This document shows positions 19,123 to 28,009 of a stretch of 64,000 nt of DNA, piece by piece. The stretch is from Crocinitomicaceae bacterium. GTDB taxonomy: Bacteria > Bacteroidota > Bacteroidia > Flavobacteriales_D > Crocinitomicaceae. A program made the position numbers and the translations under genes. Where the stretch lies: positions 124,001 to 188,000 of the forward strand of contig JAQXBM010000074.1 of assembly GCA_029252405.1 (NCBI GenBank), given 5' to 3'. Within the stretch, counting starts at the first letter, position 1, and each line of letters begins with the position of its first letter. The notes beneath the pieces were generated by a model. It saw only the letters and a program-made list of their open reading frames with translations, was not told the DNA's origin and did not search any database.

Positions 19123-20292
19123 ATGGTGGAAAATATAAAGGTTAGTCGGTGCTTGGTCATGTTTTTAACAATGATTACCATCTTTAGCGCGCAAAATGGA
19201 TTCGCTCAGAGCGACGAAGCGGCTTTTGCATCCTTGAAAACGGTGGTTATTGATGCCGGACATGGCGGGAAAGATCCTGGGTGTCACGGAGGGCATGCTC
19301 AAGAAAAGACAGTTTGTTTGACAATGGCCTTGATGCTTGGAGAGCAAATTAAGAAGGACTATCCACACATTAAGGTAATTTATACTAGAGATACAGACGT
19401 TTTCGTTGAATTAAACGAGCGCGCTAAAATCGCGAATCGAAATAACGCTGATTTATTCATTTGTATTCACGCGAATGCTGCGAGTGCGGCGGCGTATGGA
19501 ACGGAAACCTACGTACTTGGATTGCACAGAACTGAATCTCAGCAAGCAGTAGCTGCTCGCGAAAACGCGACAATTCACCTCGAAGATGACGGAGGAAAGA
19601 AATACGAAGATTTTCAAATGACGCCTGACGCCATTATTGCGCGACAAATTCAATTGAGTGTCTTTTTGGATCAATCCATCAGTTTTGCCGATAAATTACA
19701 AGCTGAATTCAAATCAATAGGTCGATATGATCGCGGAGTAAAACAGGCTGGATTCTTGGTGCTTTACAAAACGACCATGCCCAGTGTATTGATTGAAACA
19801 GGCTTCCTCACGAATCCAAAAGAAGAAAAATTTCTATCCGATTCAACTACTCAGCGCCAAATGGCGAACGCGATGTTCACTGCTTTCAAAAAGTATAAAA
19901 ATGAGCTCGAGGGTGTTGAAGGTCAAGTAGAAACAAGCGATGGAACAGTGAAGGAAGAGGTGGTTCCCGAACCAAAACCAACTGAAGGAGAAACCGTTTA
20001 CACGACTTTCTCAGAGGATAAAAAAGACGTGGTCATTTTTAGAGTTCAGGTAGAGACAGCAACGTCGCCTATTCCTTTGACGGATAAGAAGTTTAAAGGC
20101 TATACTGTGTATGAATATTTACACGGTGGATTGTACAAGTATACCTACGGTACTTTCGAAAACGACGTCAAATCTGCCACAGATTATCAACGAAAATTAC
20201 GCGAACAAGGTTATCCACATGCTTTTGTTGTCGCGTTTCTTAATGGAGAGCGAATTAATTTGCAAAAAGCTGTTAACTTAGCAGAAAAATAG
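19123..20292 (+). CDS. N-acetylmuramoyl-L-alanine amidase
   Basis: This 389-aa protein is a zinc amidase (Amidase_3) that cleaves the peptide from MurNAc in peptidoglycan. The signal peptide spans residues ~8-28. The first zinc ligand lies in VVIDAGHGGKDPGCHGG (~residue 40). Further motifs are ICIHANAA with a second His, a Glu/His strand (GTETYVLGLHR) and the catalytic Glu in PSVLIETGFLTNPKEE. After an acidic linker the last ~85 residues (VIFRVQVETAT to FVVAFLNGERI) look like a SPOR-type fold that may bind denuded glycan. It heads a plus-strand operon; the MCE gene starts 4 bases after its stop. Confidence 0.92.
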   Translation: MVENIKVSRCLVMFLTMITIFSAQNGFAQSDEAAFASLKTVVIDAGHGGKDPGCHGGHAQEKTVCLTMALMLGEQIKKDYPHIKVIYTRDTDVFVELNERAKIANRNNADLFICIHANAASAAAYGTETYVLGLHRTESQQAVAARENATIHLEDDGGKKYEDFQMTPDAIIARQIQLSVFLDQSISFADKLQAEFKSIGRYDRGVKQAGFLVLYKTTMPSVLIETGFLTNPKEEKFLSDSTTQRQMANAMFTAFKKYKNELEGVEGQVETSDGTVKEEVVPEPKPTEGETVYTTFSEDKKDVVIFRVQVETATSPIPLTDKKFKGYTVYEYLHGGLYKYTYGTFENDVKSATDYQRKLREQGYPHAFVVAFLNGERINLQKAVNLAEK

Positions 20293-20296
20293 ATCC

Positions 20297-21346
20297 ATGA
20301 AGTATTCAAAGGAGATTATTACGGGAATAGCCACTGTTGTAGCCATTGGTTTACTAGTTGTTGGTGTCAATTTTTTGAAAGGTGGAAGTTTCTTCGGAGG
20401 CGATGATATTTACTACGCTTATTTCCCGAGTTCAGGAGGTGTAACGCCTGCCACATCTGTGTATGTGAATCAAGTTGAGATTGGTAAAGTACTCGAAGTT
20501 GAGTACGTTGGAGGAAAGGATTCCCTGAAGATGGTGAAGATGAAATTCAACATCCAAAAAGAAGGATTTAAAATTCCAAAAGGATCAAGAGTTGAGGCAG
20601 GCGGAATCGATTTGTTCTCAAAAGGAATCATTTTGCACATCAGTGAGGATATTTCAATGGGGAATTACAAACCAGGTGAGGCAAGTGCCATTCAGGGTGA
20701 GGTTTCCGTAGATATGATCTCTCAGGTACAAGCATATGCAGATCCAATTACGCAGCAGCTTCAAACGATGATGGGTACCGTGGATAACATGGTGAAGGGA
20801 GTTTCCGCTTTCTGGGATGAAACAGCTACATCGGAGATTGAGGCAAGTATGCGTGAGGTGAAAATCGCGATTAAGAAATTTGGTTCGGCTGCGGAGCAAA
20901 TTGAAGCTTTAGTTGGTGATGAGCGAGTGAAGATTTCTCGAATCATGAGCAATGTTCAATCAATCACAGAGACACTCAAAGAAAGTGACGATCAAGTAAA
21001 ACACATTCTGGGTAACGTGAAAACGGTTACAGATGAAATGACAACCTTGGACTTCAAAAGTGTCATAGAAGATGCTCAGAAAACATTGGAATCAGTGAAT
21101 GCCGTGCTGGAAGCAGCAACGAACGGTAACGGTACATTGGCGAAATTGGTCAATGACGAAGCACTCTACAACGAATTGGTCGAAACCAACGTTGATCTCC
21201 AACGACTCTTGAAAGATTTACAGCTACATCCTGAACGCTACATTCACTTCTCTGTCATTGGAGGAAAGGTCAAAGGCGCCGATTTTACCCCTGATGAAGA
21301 ACAGGAGTTGAAAGATTTTGTAGACGAACGGAAGAAGGGAAACTAA
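20297..21346 (+). CDS. MCE/MlaD-family lipid transport protein
   Basis: This 349-aa protein has one N-terminal membrane anchor (ITGIATVVAIGLLVVGVNFL, residues ~9-28) followed by an MCE domain (~38-115, with SSGGVTPATSVYVNQVEIGK). A long helical, coiled-coil-prone region continues to the end. MlaD proteins form hexamers that carry phospholipid between inner and outer membranes. No MlaE/MlaF genes are in the window, so the permease would be encoded elsewhere. It follows the amidase gene closely and is followed 14 bases later by the membrane iron-sulfur protein gene. Confidence 0.9.
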   Translation: MKYSKEIITGIATVVAIGLLVVGVNFLKGGSFFGGDDIYYAYFPSSGGVTPATSVYVNQVEIGKVLEVEYVGGKDSLKMVKMKFNIQKEGFKIPKGSRVEAGGIDLFSKGIILHISEDISMGNYKPGEASAIQGEVSVDMISQVQAYADPITQQLQTMMGTVDNMVKGVSAFWDETATSEIEASMREVKIAIKKFGSAAEQIEALVGDERVKISRIMSNVQSITETLKESDDQVKHILGNVKTVTDEMTTLDFKSVIEDAQKTLESVNAVLEAATNGNGTLAKLVNDEALYNELVETNVDLQRLLKDLQLHPERYIHFSVIGGKVKGADFTPDEEQELKDFVDERKKGN

Positions 21347-21360
21347 TAATTTATTGATTC

Positions 21361-22695
21361 ATGGTATCTATTGCAGCATTTGCGATAATCTCACTGGCAG
21401 GATTCGGATTCTTTGCCTGGAATATGTTGAAAATTCGTCAAAACATTCGTTTAGGGCGAGATATTGACAGATCAGATAACAAAGGTGAGCGTTGGAAAAC
21501 GATGACGCTCGTAGCGTTAGGACAAAAGAAAATGTTCACGCGACCAATCCCTGCACTTTTGCACTTTGCAATCTACGCAGCTTTCGTAATTACTCAAATT
21601 GAGTTGATTGAAATCGTAGTGGATGGATTATCTGGAAATCACCGCGTATTTAGAGAAGCCTTAGGTGGATTCTATACCTTCATGGTGAGTTTCATAGAGA
21701 TTTTATCACTCCTTGCATTGATTGCAACAGTCATCTTCCTTGCTAGAAGAAATTTATTGAAACTTCCTCGTTTAAACATGAAGGAAATGAACGGTTGGCC
21801 GAAAATGGACGCCAATTTGATTCTGTTCATGGAAATCGTGCTTGTTTGCTGCATCTTCACAATGAATGGAGCAGACGAAGTATTATACAACCGAGGGATT
21901 TCTCATGCAGCTGATCTTGGAGAAGGATCGCTAGGATTCTCATTGAGTTCATACCTCGGACCATTCATCTTTGGTGACATGAACGATGGAACGCTGCATA
22001 CATTGGAGCGAATTGGTTGGTGGGGACACATCGCAATGGTATTCGCATTCTTGAATTACTTGCCATATTCGAAGCACTTGCACATCTTGTTTGCTTTCCC
22101 GAATACCTATTACTCTAATTTAGAGGCAAAAGGTCGATTGACGAACATGGAATCTGTTACGACAGAGGTGAAATTGATGATGGATCCAACAGCCGATCCA
22201 TTTGCCGCACCAGCAGAAGGAGCTGCAGAACCACAACGATTTGGAGCGAAAGATGCAACAGACTTGACATGGAAAAACCTCCTAGATAGTTATTCCTGTA
22301 CAGAATGTGGTCGTTGTACTTCGTCTTGTCCTGCGAATGTTACTGGGAAATTGCTTTCTCCACGAAAAATCATGATGGATACGCGAGATCGTATCGAAGA
22401 GATTGGAAACAACGTCCGCAAGCACGGAAAAGATCACGATGATGGTAAAAGCTTGTTAGGCGATTACATCACACAAGAAGAAATTTGGGCATGTACGTCG
22501 TGTAACGCTTGTGTTCAGGAATGTCCAGTAAACATTGATCCACTTTCTATTATTGTTGATTTACGACGATACTTGGTGATGGAAGAGTCGAAAATGCCGA
22601 CAGAATTGACGGGAATGCTCACAAATATTGAAAACAATGGAGCTCCGTGGCAATTTAGCCCAGCGGATCGATTAAACTGGAAAGACGAAGCATAA
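21361..22695 (+). CDS. Membrane iron-sulfur oxidoreductase subunit (HdrD/DsrK-like N-half)
   Basis: This 444-aa protein has five or six membrane helices in its first ~270 residues (for example SIAAFAIISLAGFGFFAW and WGHIAMVFAFLNYL), similar to the cytochrome-b-like gamma subunit of nitrate reductase. A dicluster 4Fe-4S domain follows: CTECGRCTSSCP near 313 and CTSCNACVQECP near 381. The cysteine-rich CCG partner is a separate gene (23127-23915), with a HAD gene between. Together they would make a split heterodisulfide-reductase-like quinone-linked oxidoreductase. The donor and acceptor are unknown. The stop shares one base with the next ATG. Confidence 0.85.
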   Translation: MVSIAAFAIISLAGFGFFAWNMLKIRQNIRLGRDIDRSDNKGERWKTMTLVALGQKKMFTRPIPALLHFAIYAAFVITQIELIEIVVDGLSGNHRVFREALGGFYTFMVSFIEILSLLALIATVIFLARRNLLKLPRLNMKEMNGWPKMDANLILFMEIVLVCCIFTMNGADEVLYNRGISHAADLGEGSLGFSLSSYLGPFIFGDMNDGTLHTLERIGWWGHIAMVFAFLNYLPYSKHLHILFAFPNTYYSNLEAKGRLTNMESVTTEVKLMMDPTADPFAAPAEGAAEPQRFGAKDATDLTWKNLLDSYSCTECGRCTSSCPANVTGKLLSPRKIMMDTRDRIEEIGNNVRKHGKDHDDGKSLLGDYITQEEIWACTSCNACVQECPVNIDPLSIIVDLRRYLVMEESKMPTELTGMLTNIENNGAPWQFSPADRLNWKDEA

Positions 22696-23123
22696 TGGAA
22701 AATCAAGAAGATAAACTGATTGCTGCACAAGTAGATGGAGAAACAATTTCTCCTATTCTTCCTCCGAACATCAAGAACTATTTGATCGATATTGATGGCA
22801 CGATTACCGAAGATGTTCCAAACGAAGAGCCAGAGCGAATGGCCACTTGCGAGCCTTTTCCAGACGCACTAAAAACATTGAACGAATGGTATGACGCAGG
22901 TCATTTCATTACGTTTTTCACCTCAAGAGTAGAAGAACACCGCGAAGTGACGGAAACATGGTTGAACAAGCATGGATTCAAGTACCACGGAATGGTGATG
23001 GGAAAACCAAGAGGAGGAAACTATCATTGGATTGATAACCACATGGTGAGAGCAACCCGCTACGATGGGAAATTCACACATTTGGTAGAGAAAGAAGTTA
23101 ATATTCAAGTTTTTGAAGAATAA
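22695..23123 (+). CDS. HAD-like phosphatase domain protein
   Basis: This 142-aa protein is a HAD-superfamily member. Motif I is DIDGTITED (~residue 33), motif II is the Thr in FFTSRVEEH, and WIDNHMV near 115 is a likely acidic motif. A cap domain is absent at this size. Homologues in Bacteroidota are sometimes labelled phosphoheptose isomerase, which the sequence does not support. The gene overlaps the upstream membrane iron-sulfur gene by one base and ends 3 bases before the CCG-domain gene, so it is embedded within a redox operon. Substrate unknown. Confidence 0.75.
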   Translation: MENQEDKLIAAQVDGETISPILPPNIKNYLIDIDGTITEDVPNEEPERMATCEPFPDALKTLNEWYDAGHFITFFTSRVEEHREVTETWLNKHGFKYHGMVMGKPRGGNYHWIDNHMVRATRYDGKFTHLVEKEVNIQVFEE

Positions 23124-23126
23124 GAT

Positions 23127-23915
23127 ATGAGTTTGCACGTACCAACAATGGCCGAAAAAATGGCTGCAGGAGAATCACCAGAAATTTTGTTCTGGGTAGG
23201 ATGTTCTGGAAGTTTTGATGATCGAGCGAAGAAGATTACAAAAGCATTGGTGAAGATTTTGAACGAATGCAAAGTAGATTTTGCGGTTCTCGGAACGGAG
23301 GAAAACTGTTCGGGTGATCCTGCAAAGCGCGCTGGTAATGAGTTTACCTTCCAAATGCAAGCAATGATGAACATTCAAGTGTTGGACGGCTACGAAGTAA
23401 AGAAGATCGTTACGGCTTGTCCTCACTGCTTTAATACATTGAAAAACGAATACCCTGAGTTGGGTGGAAATTACGAAGTGATTCACCACACACAATTGAT
23501 CCAAGAATTGATCAACCAAGGTAAATTGGCCTTGAAAGGTGGAGGAACATTCAAAGGAAAGAAAATCACTTTCCACGATCCATGTTACTTGGGTCGAGCA
23601 AATGACGTTTACGATGCACCGCGAGCACTCATTGAGAAATTGGACGCTGAAATGGTGGAAATGAAGCGATGCAAAACGAAAGGATTGTGTTGTGGGGCTG
23701 GTGGAGCGCAAATGTTCAAAGAAGCTGAAAAAGGAAACAAGGAAATCAATGTTGAACGTACGGAAGATGCTCTGGAAACAAAGGCTAACGTAATCGCAAC
23801 AGGCTGTCCTTTCTGTAATACGATGATGACGGATGGAGTGAAAAACTTCAACAAGGAAAACGAAATTGAAGTCCTCGACGTTGCTGAATTGATTGCAAAC
23901 GCAGCAGATCTCTAG
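23127..23915 (+). CDS. CCG-domain iron-sulfur oxidoreductase subunit (HdrB-like)
   Basis: This 262-aa soluble protein has two cysteine-rich CCG-type modules: GCSGSFDDRA with TACPHCFNTLKNEYP in the first half, and CCGAGGAQMF near 191 with TGCPFCNTMM near 232 in the second. These modules bind an unusual 4Fe-4S cluster or serve disulfide redox chemistry in HdrB, GlpC and LldE/LutA proteins. It pairs functionally with the membrane dicluster protein two genes upstream. The following gene starts at the next base. Confidence 0.88.
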   Translation: MSLHVPTMAEKMAAGESPEILFWVGCSGSFDDRAKKITKALVKILNECKVDFAVLGTEENCSGDPAKRAGNEFTFQMQAMMNIQVLDGYEVKKIVTACPHCFNTLKNEYPELGGNYEVIHHTQLIQELINQGKLALKGGGTFKGKKITFHDPCYLGRANDVYDAPRALIEKLDAEMVEMKRCKTKGLCCGAGGAQMFKEAEKGNKEINVERTEDALETKANVIATGCPFCNTMMTDGVKNFNKENEIEVLDVAELIANAADL

Positions 23916-24362
23916 ATGAGTCTTTCAAATCTATCTCCATCTTCGAAAGTTTGGGTGTACAAATCCAATCGTGAACTGACTTCGTCAGAACAGGAATTCA
24001 TCCGCAAAGAATTAGATATTTTCATTCCTCAGTGGGCTTCGCACGGAAATCAATTATTTGGTGGAGCAGAGGTAGTGGAGAATTGGTTCGTAGTTTTGGC
24101 GGTTGATGAAACGCAATCTGCGGCTTCTGGCTGTTCGATTGATACTTCCGTTCAATTCATGAAGGCCTTAGGAAAAGAATTGAATGTAGATTTCTTCGAT
24201 CGCATGCATGTGTTGATAGCGAAAGAGGACATGAAAGTTCAGGTTCATTTTTCTGAGCTAGGATCGCACTCTGACTGGGATGTATATAATCCGTTGGTTT
24301 CAAATTTAGAAGAATTTAGGTCTGCTTGGTTGACTCCAATCAAGGAAAGCCAGTTCGCCTAG
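23916..24362 (+). CDS. Conserved unknown protein
   Basis: This 148-aa soluble protein starts immediately after the CCG-domain gene. Its recognisable segments (VWVYKSNRELTSSEQEFIRK near the start, WASHGNQLFG, then SGCSIDTSVQFMKALGKEL) occur in a Bacteroidota family often labelled ABC transporter ATPase. No Walker A or B motif is present, so that label is wrong. A single conserved-looking Cys sits in SGCSID. Its position as the last gene of the amidase/MCE/Hdr operon is the only functional clue. Confidence 0.7.
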   Translation: MSLSNLSPSSKVWVYKSNRELTSSEQEFIRKELDIFIPQWASHGNQLFGGAEVVENWFVVLAVDETQSAASGCSIDTSVQFMKALGKELNVDFFDRMHVLIAKEDMKVQVHFSELGSHSDWDVYNPLVSNLEEFRSAWLTPIKESQFA

Positions 24363-24401
24363 TCATTCAACCATTCCGATTTTTTATCCGTAATTTGTAG
24401 T

Positions 24402-24956
24402 ATGAAGCTATTTATACCACTATTCGTTGCATTTTTCGCAATTACGCCCGTTTTCGCACAAGAAACACCTGAAAAAACAGAAAAACACCTTGGTTTTGCA
24501 CTAAATTCATCCTTGATTGCTTCATCAGGATTAGTTTTTATCTCTCCAACAGCGACGTATTATCAGAATAAACATCAGTTCGAATTGGGAGCTGGATTCG
24601 GTGTTTCTCGCAGTGACATTGACCGAGCGTTCACGACAAATTTCAACTATAAATATTTCCTAAACGGAATTGCCAAACGTATTAACCCATATGCGGCGGC
24701 AGATTTGGCTTACTATAACTTCTCAAGAACACAGGGGAGTGATTGGGTTGAAATCAGTGAAGTGAGCATGTTTGTTGGTTTTGGTGCCCAGATTCAATTC
24801 TTGGAGAAGGCATATTTCGGAATTGGTATCTACGGAGGTTTGCTAACTTCTCAAGCGAATGGTTTCGAAAGTTTTGAGCCTGATGGGACGCCCGGTTTGT
24901 TTAAAGAGTTTGAGTTTGACGGGGCTGTAAAATTCAGTCTTGGATACAGATTTTGA
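24402..24956 (+). CDS. Outer-membrane beta-barrel protein (copy 1)
   Basis: This 184-aa protein has a signal peptide (MKLFIPLFVAFFAITPVFAQ) and alternating amphipathic strands ending in aromatic residues (FSLGYRF at the C-terminus), typical of an 8-stranded barrel. It is paralogous to the gene at 25404: shared segments include HYGFAINSS/HLGFALNSS, NKHQFELG/NKHQLELG and FNYKYFLNGIA/FNYKYFPNGIA. The two genes flank a broken lipoprotein reading frame. Function unknown. Confidence 0.75.
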   Translation: MKLFIPLFVAFFAITPVFAQETPEKTEKHLGFALNSSLIASSGLVFISPTATYYQNKHQFELGAGFGVSRSDIDRAFTTNFNYKYFLNGIAKRINPYAAADLAYYNFSRTQGSDWVEISEVSMFVGFGAQIQFLEKAYFGIGIYGGLLTSQANGFESFEPDGTPGLFKEFEFDGAVKFSLGYRF

Positions 24957-25403
24957 TTTCGACCGAAACCTTAACCTAAGTGTAGGCTACAGCTTTTAAA
25001 CTTGCTTTTTTTCAAGTATGACGTTTTGAGATTCGTCTTTGCATTAAACTCTGCTTATGAAATTTCTAATTCCACTACTTGTCCTTGGTTTATTGGTAGG
25101 CTCTTGTCCCTAATTACAGCATCTCAGTAGTACTGATCAAGTTTGTTACCGATTCTGGGCAAGTGAAAATGGGCTACATTAAGTTAAGGCCAATGATTTA
25201 TACAGGTTTCATCATTGTTAGGGTAGATTGCTGGGCAATTCAGCGTTAGTTCATTCCAATTTCTGTCTTTAGATTATACTACTTCCCTGAAGATTTTCAG
25301 TTGAGCGTTTCTGAATTTGTTAAAATTTCTCCGTTCGACAATTAAATTCAATAAATTGATTTATATGGTGTTAGGGAATTATCAACCCCTAAAAATCGCT
25401 AGT
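24957..25403. other. 447-bp gap with a frameshifted lipoprotein remnant
   Basis: The gap between two paralogous barrel genes holds a broken small lipoprotein frame at 25057-25249 (separate entry). The remaining sequence, 24957-25056 and 25250-25403, shows no further gene, hairpin terminator or known repeat. Confidence 0.6.
25057..25249 (+). pseudogene. Frameshifted small lipoprotein
   Basis: An ATG at 25057 opens a perfect lipoprotein signal (MKFLIPLLVLGLLVGSC, lipobox LVGS-C) that hits a stop one codon after the cysteine. Skipping one C in the CCC at 25108-25110 restores a frame that runs 45 more codons to a TAG at 25247 without interruption (PNYSISVVLIKFVTDSG...). The likely explanation is a one-base insertion in a C run, either a real pseudogene or a sequencing error. 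It lies between two paralogous barrel genes, and its signal peptide resembles that of the upstream barrel (MKLFIPL). Confidence 0.5.
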
Positions 25404-25973
25404 ATGAAAAATTCAATTTTAATCATTTGCCTGTTTTCAATTTCGCTCGTTTCGGCCCAAGAAGAATCCAAAGCCCAAGACAAACATTATGGATTTGCGA
25501 TTAACTCAAGTTTGAGCGGGACACTGAATTCCCTTTCTGTCGCGCCCACTGGTTTTCTCTATGTCAACAAGCATCAATTGGAGCTCGGTTTGGCAATTCA
25601 TCCTGGTCGTATCTCAAGTAACAATCGAAATTTAGGTGTCGAGTTTAATTACAAGTACTTCCCTAATGGAATTGCCAATCGATTCAATATGTACTTCACG
25701 ACAAATTTGACACTCACGAATCAACACTATGAGCAGAACTATTCTGGCTATAGGTACGAACGGAGAACCAATTTTCTAAATCTCACTGGAGGATATGGGT
25801 TTCAGGTGAGCCTGTTTAAGAAAGCTTATGTTGGAACAAGTTTGAATGTAGGAGTTATGACGTGTCGGGATAATATCAAGAACTCATACGGGTATTCAAA
25901 TTATGTCAGCCCAATGTTCAACGAATTTTATCTGGACGCCGCTGTTCGTTTGAATATTGGTTATAGATTTTAA
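25404..25973 (+). CDS. Outer-membrane beta-barrel protein (copy 2)
   Basis: I choose the ATG at 25404, giving 189 aa, because it opens a signal peptide (MKNSILIICLFSISLVSAQ); the upstream TTG frame adds 29 residues without signal character. The mature protein has alternating beta-strands and ends in LNIGYRF, as expected of a small outer-membrane barrel. It is a diverged paralogue of the gene at 24402. A hairpin terminator follows 8 bases after the stop. Function unknown. Confidence 0.72.
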   Translation: MKNSILIICLFSISLVSAQEESKAQDKHYGFAINSSLSGTLNSLSVAPTGFLYVNKHQLELGLAIHPGRISSNNRNLGVEFNYKYFPNGIANRFNMYFTTNLTLTNQHYEQNYSGYRYERRTNFLNLTGGYGFQVSLFKKAYVGTSLNVGVMTCRDNIKNSYGYSNYVSPMFNEFYLDAAVRLNIGYRF

Positions 25974-25981
25974 GATAAAAA

Positions 25982-26014
25982 AAGCGCGGTATGAAGTAAA
26001 TTCATGCCGCGCTT
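25982..26014. terminator. Bidirectional terminator
   Basis: The 14-bp arms AAGCGCGGTATGAA (25982-25995) and TTCATGCCGCGCTT (26001-26014) pair with one G-T mismatch and a 5-base loop. A/T runs lie on both sides, so it can end both the plus-strand barrel gene and the convergent minus-strand oxidoreductase gene. Confidence 0.85.
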
Positions 26015-26032
26015 CACTTTTTGATTGCTTAA

Positions 26033-27925
26033 TTAAATACCTTCTACCATCAAACGAGTATCTGGTAAGTTCTCCAAATACGGTATTTCCAAACTTGGTT
26101 GTGCCATTCGAGTTACAGCGTTAATTGCCGAAGCAATTGCTCCCTCTTGCCATCCAGGTAAAGATGATATTTGATCTCCAACGATGAAGAAATTCGCGTC
26201 TGAGTTATTCACTCCAGTTCCCTGAGCGATCGCATTGAATTGCTTCGTAGCATATTTTGCATCTCCCACAGCTTGCCAATAGGCCCAGCCTCCTTTAATG
26301 TGTGGCATGTTTTGCCAAGCAATGGCCAATCCATCGTGCAGTCCTTCAGCAAATTTCTCGCTAAACTTGCTAGCATCCTCACGCGCTGATTTCAAACGTC
26401 TTTTAACCGGCCATGTTCCCCATCTACGAGCTATGTCGCTAAAGTTATAGGCACCTGTCAATACACCTTTTTCATCTTGATACGCTGTTGATGGGTACCA
26501 GATCTGTTGAATTTCATTATCGGTCCAAGAAATTCCACCAAAAATTGGAACAACTCCTACCTCAGATTCATCTACGGTCTGCGTCTCCTGCTGAATTGGA
26601 CTTCCTTGCCATAATCTTCTGTTAGCTTGCCAACCAACTTTGGTGGTATCGGCCAAGAATTTAGGAACATAAACTTCTTCACCTTCCTCAACTTCGGGTT
26701 CTTTGTATCCTGGAGCGCTAGTTGGATCGAATTGAGCAACATAGACTGCTTCAAGAGCTTCTCTAAATCTGCCTTCAAATCCAGAATTCATTAATTTATC
26801 AGAGAGGATTCTCTTTAAAAAGGGCATGGCGAGATTACAAACACAGTAATCCGCTTTGTAATGAATCAATTCTTCCGTTCCTACTTGGCTCACTGAAATA
26901 ATGAACTTCTTTTCAGAATCATCCCAATCTATTCGTTTCACAGGGCTATTCAAATGAATGTTTCCGCCTAATGCTGATACTTGTTGAGCAAATGCGTGCT
27001 GAACTTGATCCATTCCACCTACTGGTTGGAATAGGGTAGGCTGCCAGAGGAAATCGGCTGGTTGGTAGAACTTCGTTCCTTCCCAAAATTTCGAATCCAA
27101 GAGGCTGTCAAAACTCAAGACATCCGCAACAATTCCCGCAGCAACACCAGGTAGAACCTTGTATCCTGTGCGCGTTCTTCCATTTTCAAACCCTGCAGTT
27201 CCTGCTGTGACGTGGTATTTCCCATTTTTATCAAGTTCACCAAAGCTGATCATCAAACTTTGGAGTTCGTCAACGCGAGCTGTCATTTCATCTTGATTGA
27301 TGTCCATTTCTGGTTTTTCGAGCAATTCCTCAGCATGACCGTAAACCATTTGTGCCAGCCAACCGCGTGTGTTGTGGTCCAATCGTCTGTAAACCATTGG
27401 TGCCCCATCAAAACTATCATTCTTCTGAACCAAATTAGATTCGGAGTTCATAACATACACTTCGACTTCAACTGAGAACTTCTTCAGGTAATGAAGTAAT
27501 CGTTTGTGACTACTTGGAATTCGACCTGGACCTGCGTTTAAGTATGGTTCTGCGTCTCCAACTGGTCGTTTGAATCGAACTACTTGCGTTTCTCCTGGTT
27601 CGGAGTCGAACAGTTTACTATTTACATCTTCCGTCAAAGTGTCTCCAGTTCGCAGACTCAAGCATCTTCCTCCTGTGCGATTCAACGCCTCTAAAACTGT
27701 AACGTTTGCTCCTGATCCATGCGATAGGATTTCATACGCCGTGGTTAGTCCGCCGACTCCGGAACCGATAACGACTACATCTTTCCCTTTCAATTGGTCA
27801 GTAGAGAGTCGTTCTGCTCCGCTAGTTACTTTTTTCTGTTGATTTGTTGCTTTTGCGAGCGCAGCGAAGGCCGCGGCTCTTGGGTGGTTAGTTAAGAAGT
27901 CTTTCCGACTTTTGTATTGTGCCAT
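26033..27925 (-). CDS. FAD-dependent amine-oxidase-like protein
   Basis: This 630-aa protein belongs to the flavin monoamine oxidase family. A Rossmann dinucleotide motif begins near residue 50 (VVVIGSGVGGLTTAYEIL), and the acidic strand end and GG motif follow (VTVLEALNRTGGRC). The C-terminal FAD-contact segment is FFIVGDQISSLPGWQEGAI near 585. The length exceeds simple amine oxidases (~450-500 aa), with extra insertions in the substrate domain. There is no classical signal peptide; the N-terminus is polar (MAQYKSRKDFLTNHP). The substrate is unknown, and L-amino acids or polyamines are only possibilities. It is monocistronic and convergent with the barrel gene. Confidence 0.82.
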   Translation of the reverse strand: MAQYKSRKDFLTNHPRAAAFAALAKATNQQKKVTSGAERLSTDQLKGKDVVVIGSGVGGLTTAYEILSHGSGANVTVLEALNRTGGRCLSLRTGDTLTEDVNSKLFDSEPGETQVVRFKRPVGDAEPYLNAGPGRIPSSHKRLLHYLKKFSVEVEVYVMNSESNLVQKNDSFDGAPMVYRRLDHNTRGWLAQMVYGHAEELLEKPEMDINQDEMTARVDELQSLMISFGELDKNGKYHVTAGTAGFENGRTRTGYKVLPGVAAGIVADVLSFDSLLDSKFWEGTKFYQPADFLWQPTLFQPVGGMDQVQHAFAQQVSALGGNIHLNSPVKRIDWDDSEKKFIISVSQVGTEELIHYKADYCVCNLAMPFLKRILSDKLMNSGFEGRFREALEAVYVAQFDPTSAPGYKEPEVEEGEEVYVPKFLADTTKVGWQANRRLWQGSPIQQETQTVDESEVGVVPIFGGISWTDNEIQQIWYPSTAYQDEKGVLTGAYNFSDIARRWGTWPVKRRLKSAREDASKFSEKFAEGLHDGLAIAWQNMPHIKGGWAYWQAVGDAKYATKQFNAIAQGTGVNNSDANFFIVGDQISSLPGWQEGAIASAINAVTRMAQPSLEIPYLENLPDTRLMVEGI

Positions 27926-28009
27926 CTTTCAGTGTTTAGTGATTTAGTAACTAAAGCTAACAATACTATTTCAAAAATCGATAAGTAGTAATACCTGATT
28001 TCGTGAAAA

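Noticed and set aside
22695-23123. Label of phosphoheptose isomerase for the 142-aa protein
   Set aside because: The sequence carries HAD motifs (DIDGT) and no SIS domain.
23175-23711. A 178-aa minus-strand frame across the CCG-domain gene
   Set aside because: It is antisense to a gene with clear cysteine motifs and has a biased, cysteine- and phenylalanine-rich composition without domains.
23916-24362. Label of ABC transporter ATPase for the 148-aa protein
   Set aside because: No Walker A, Walker B or signature motif is present.
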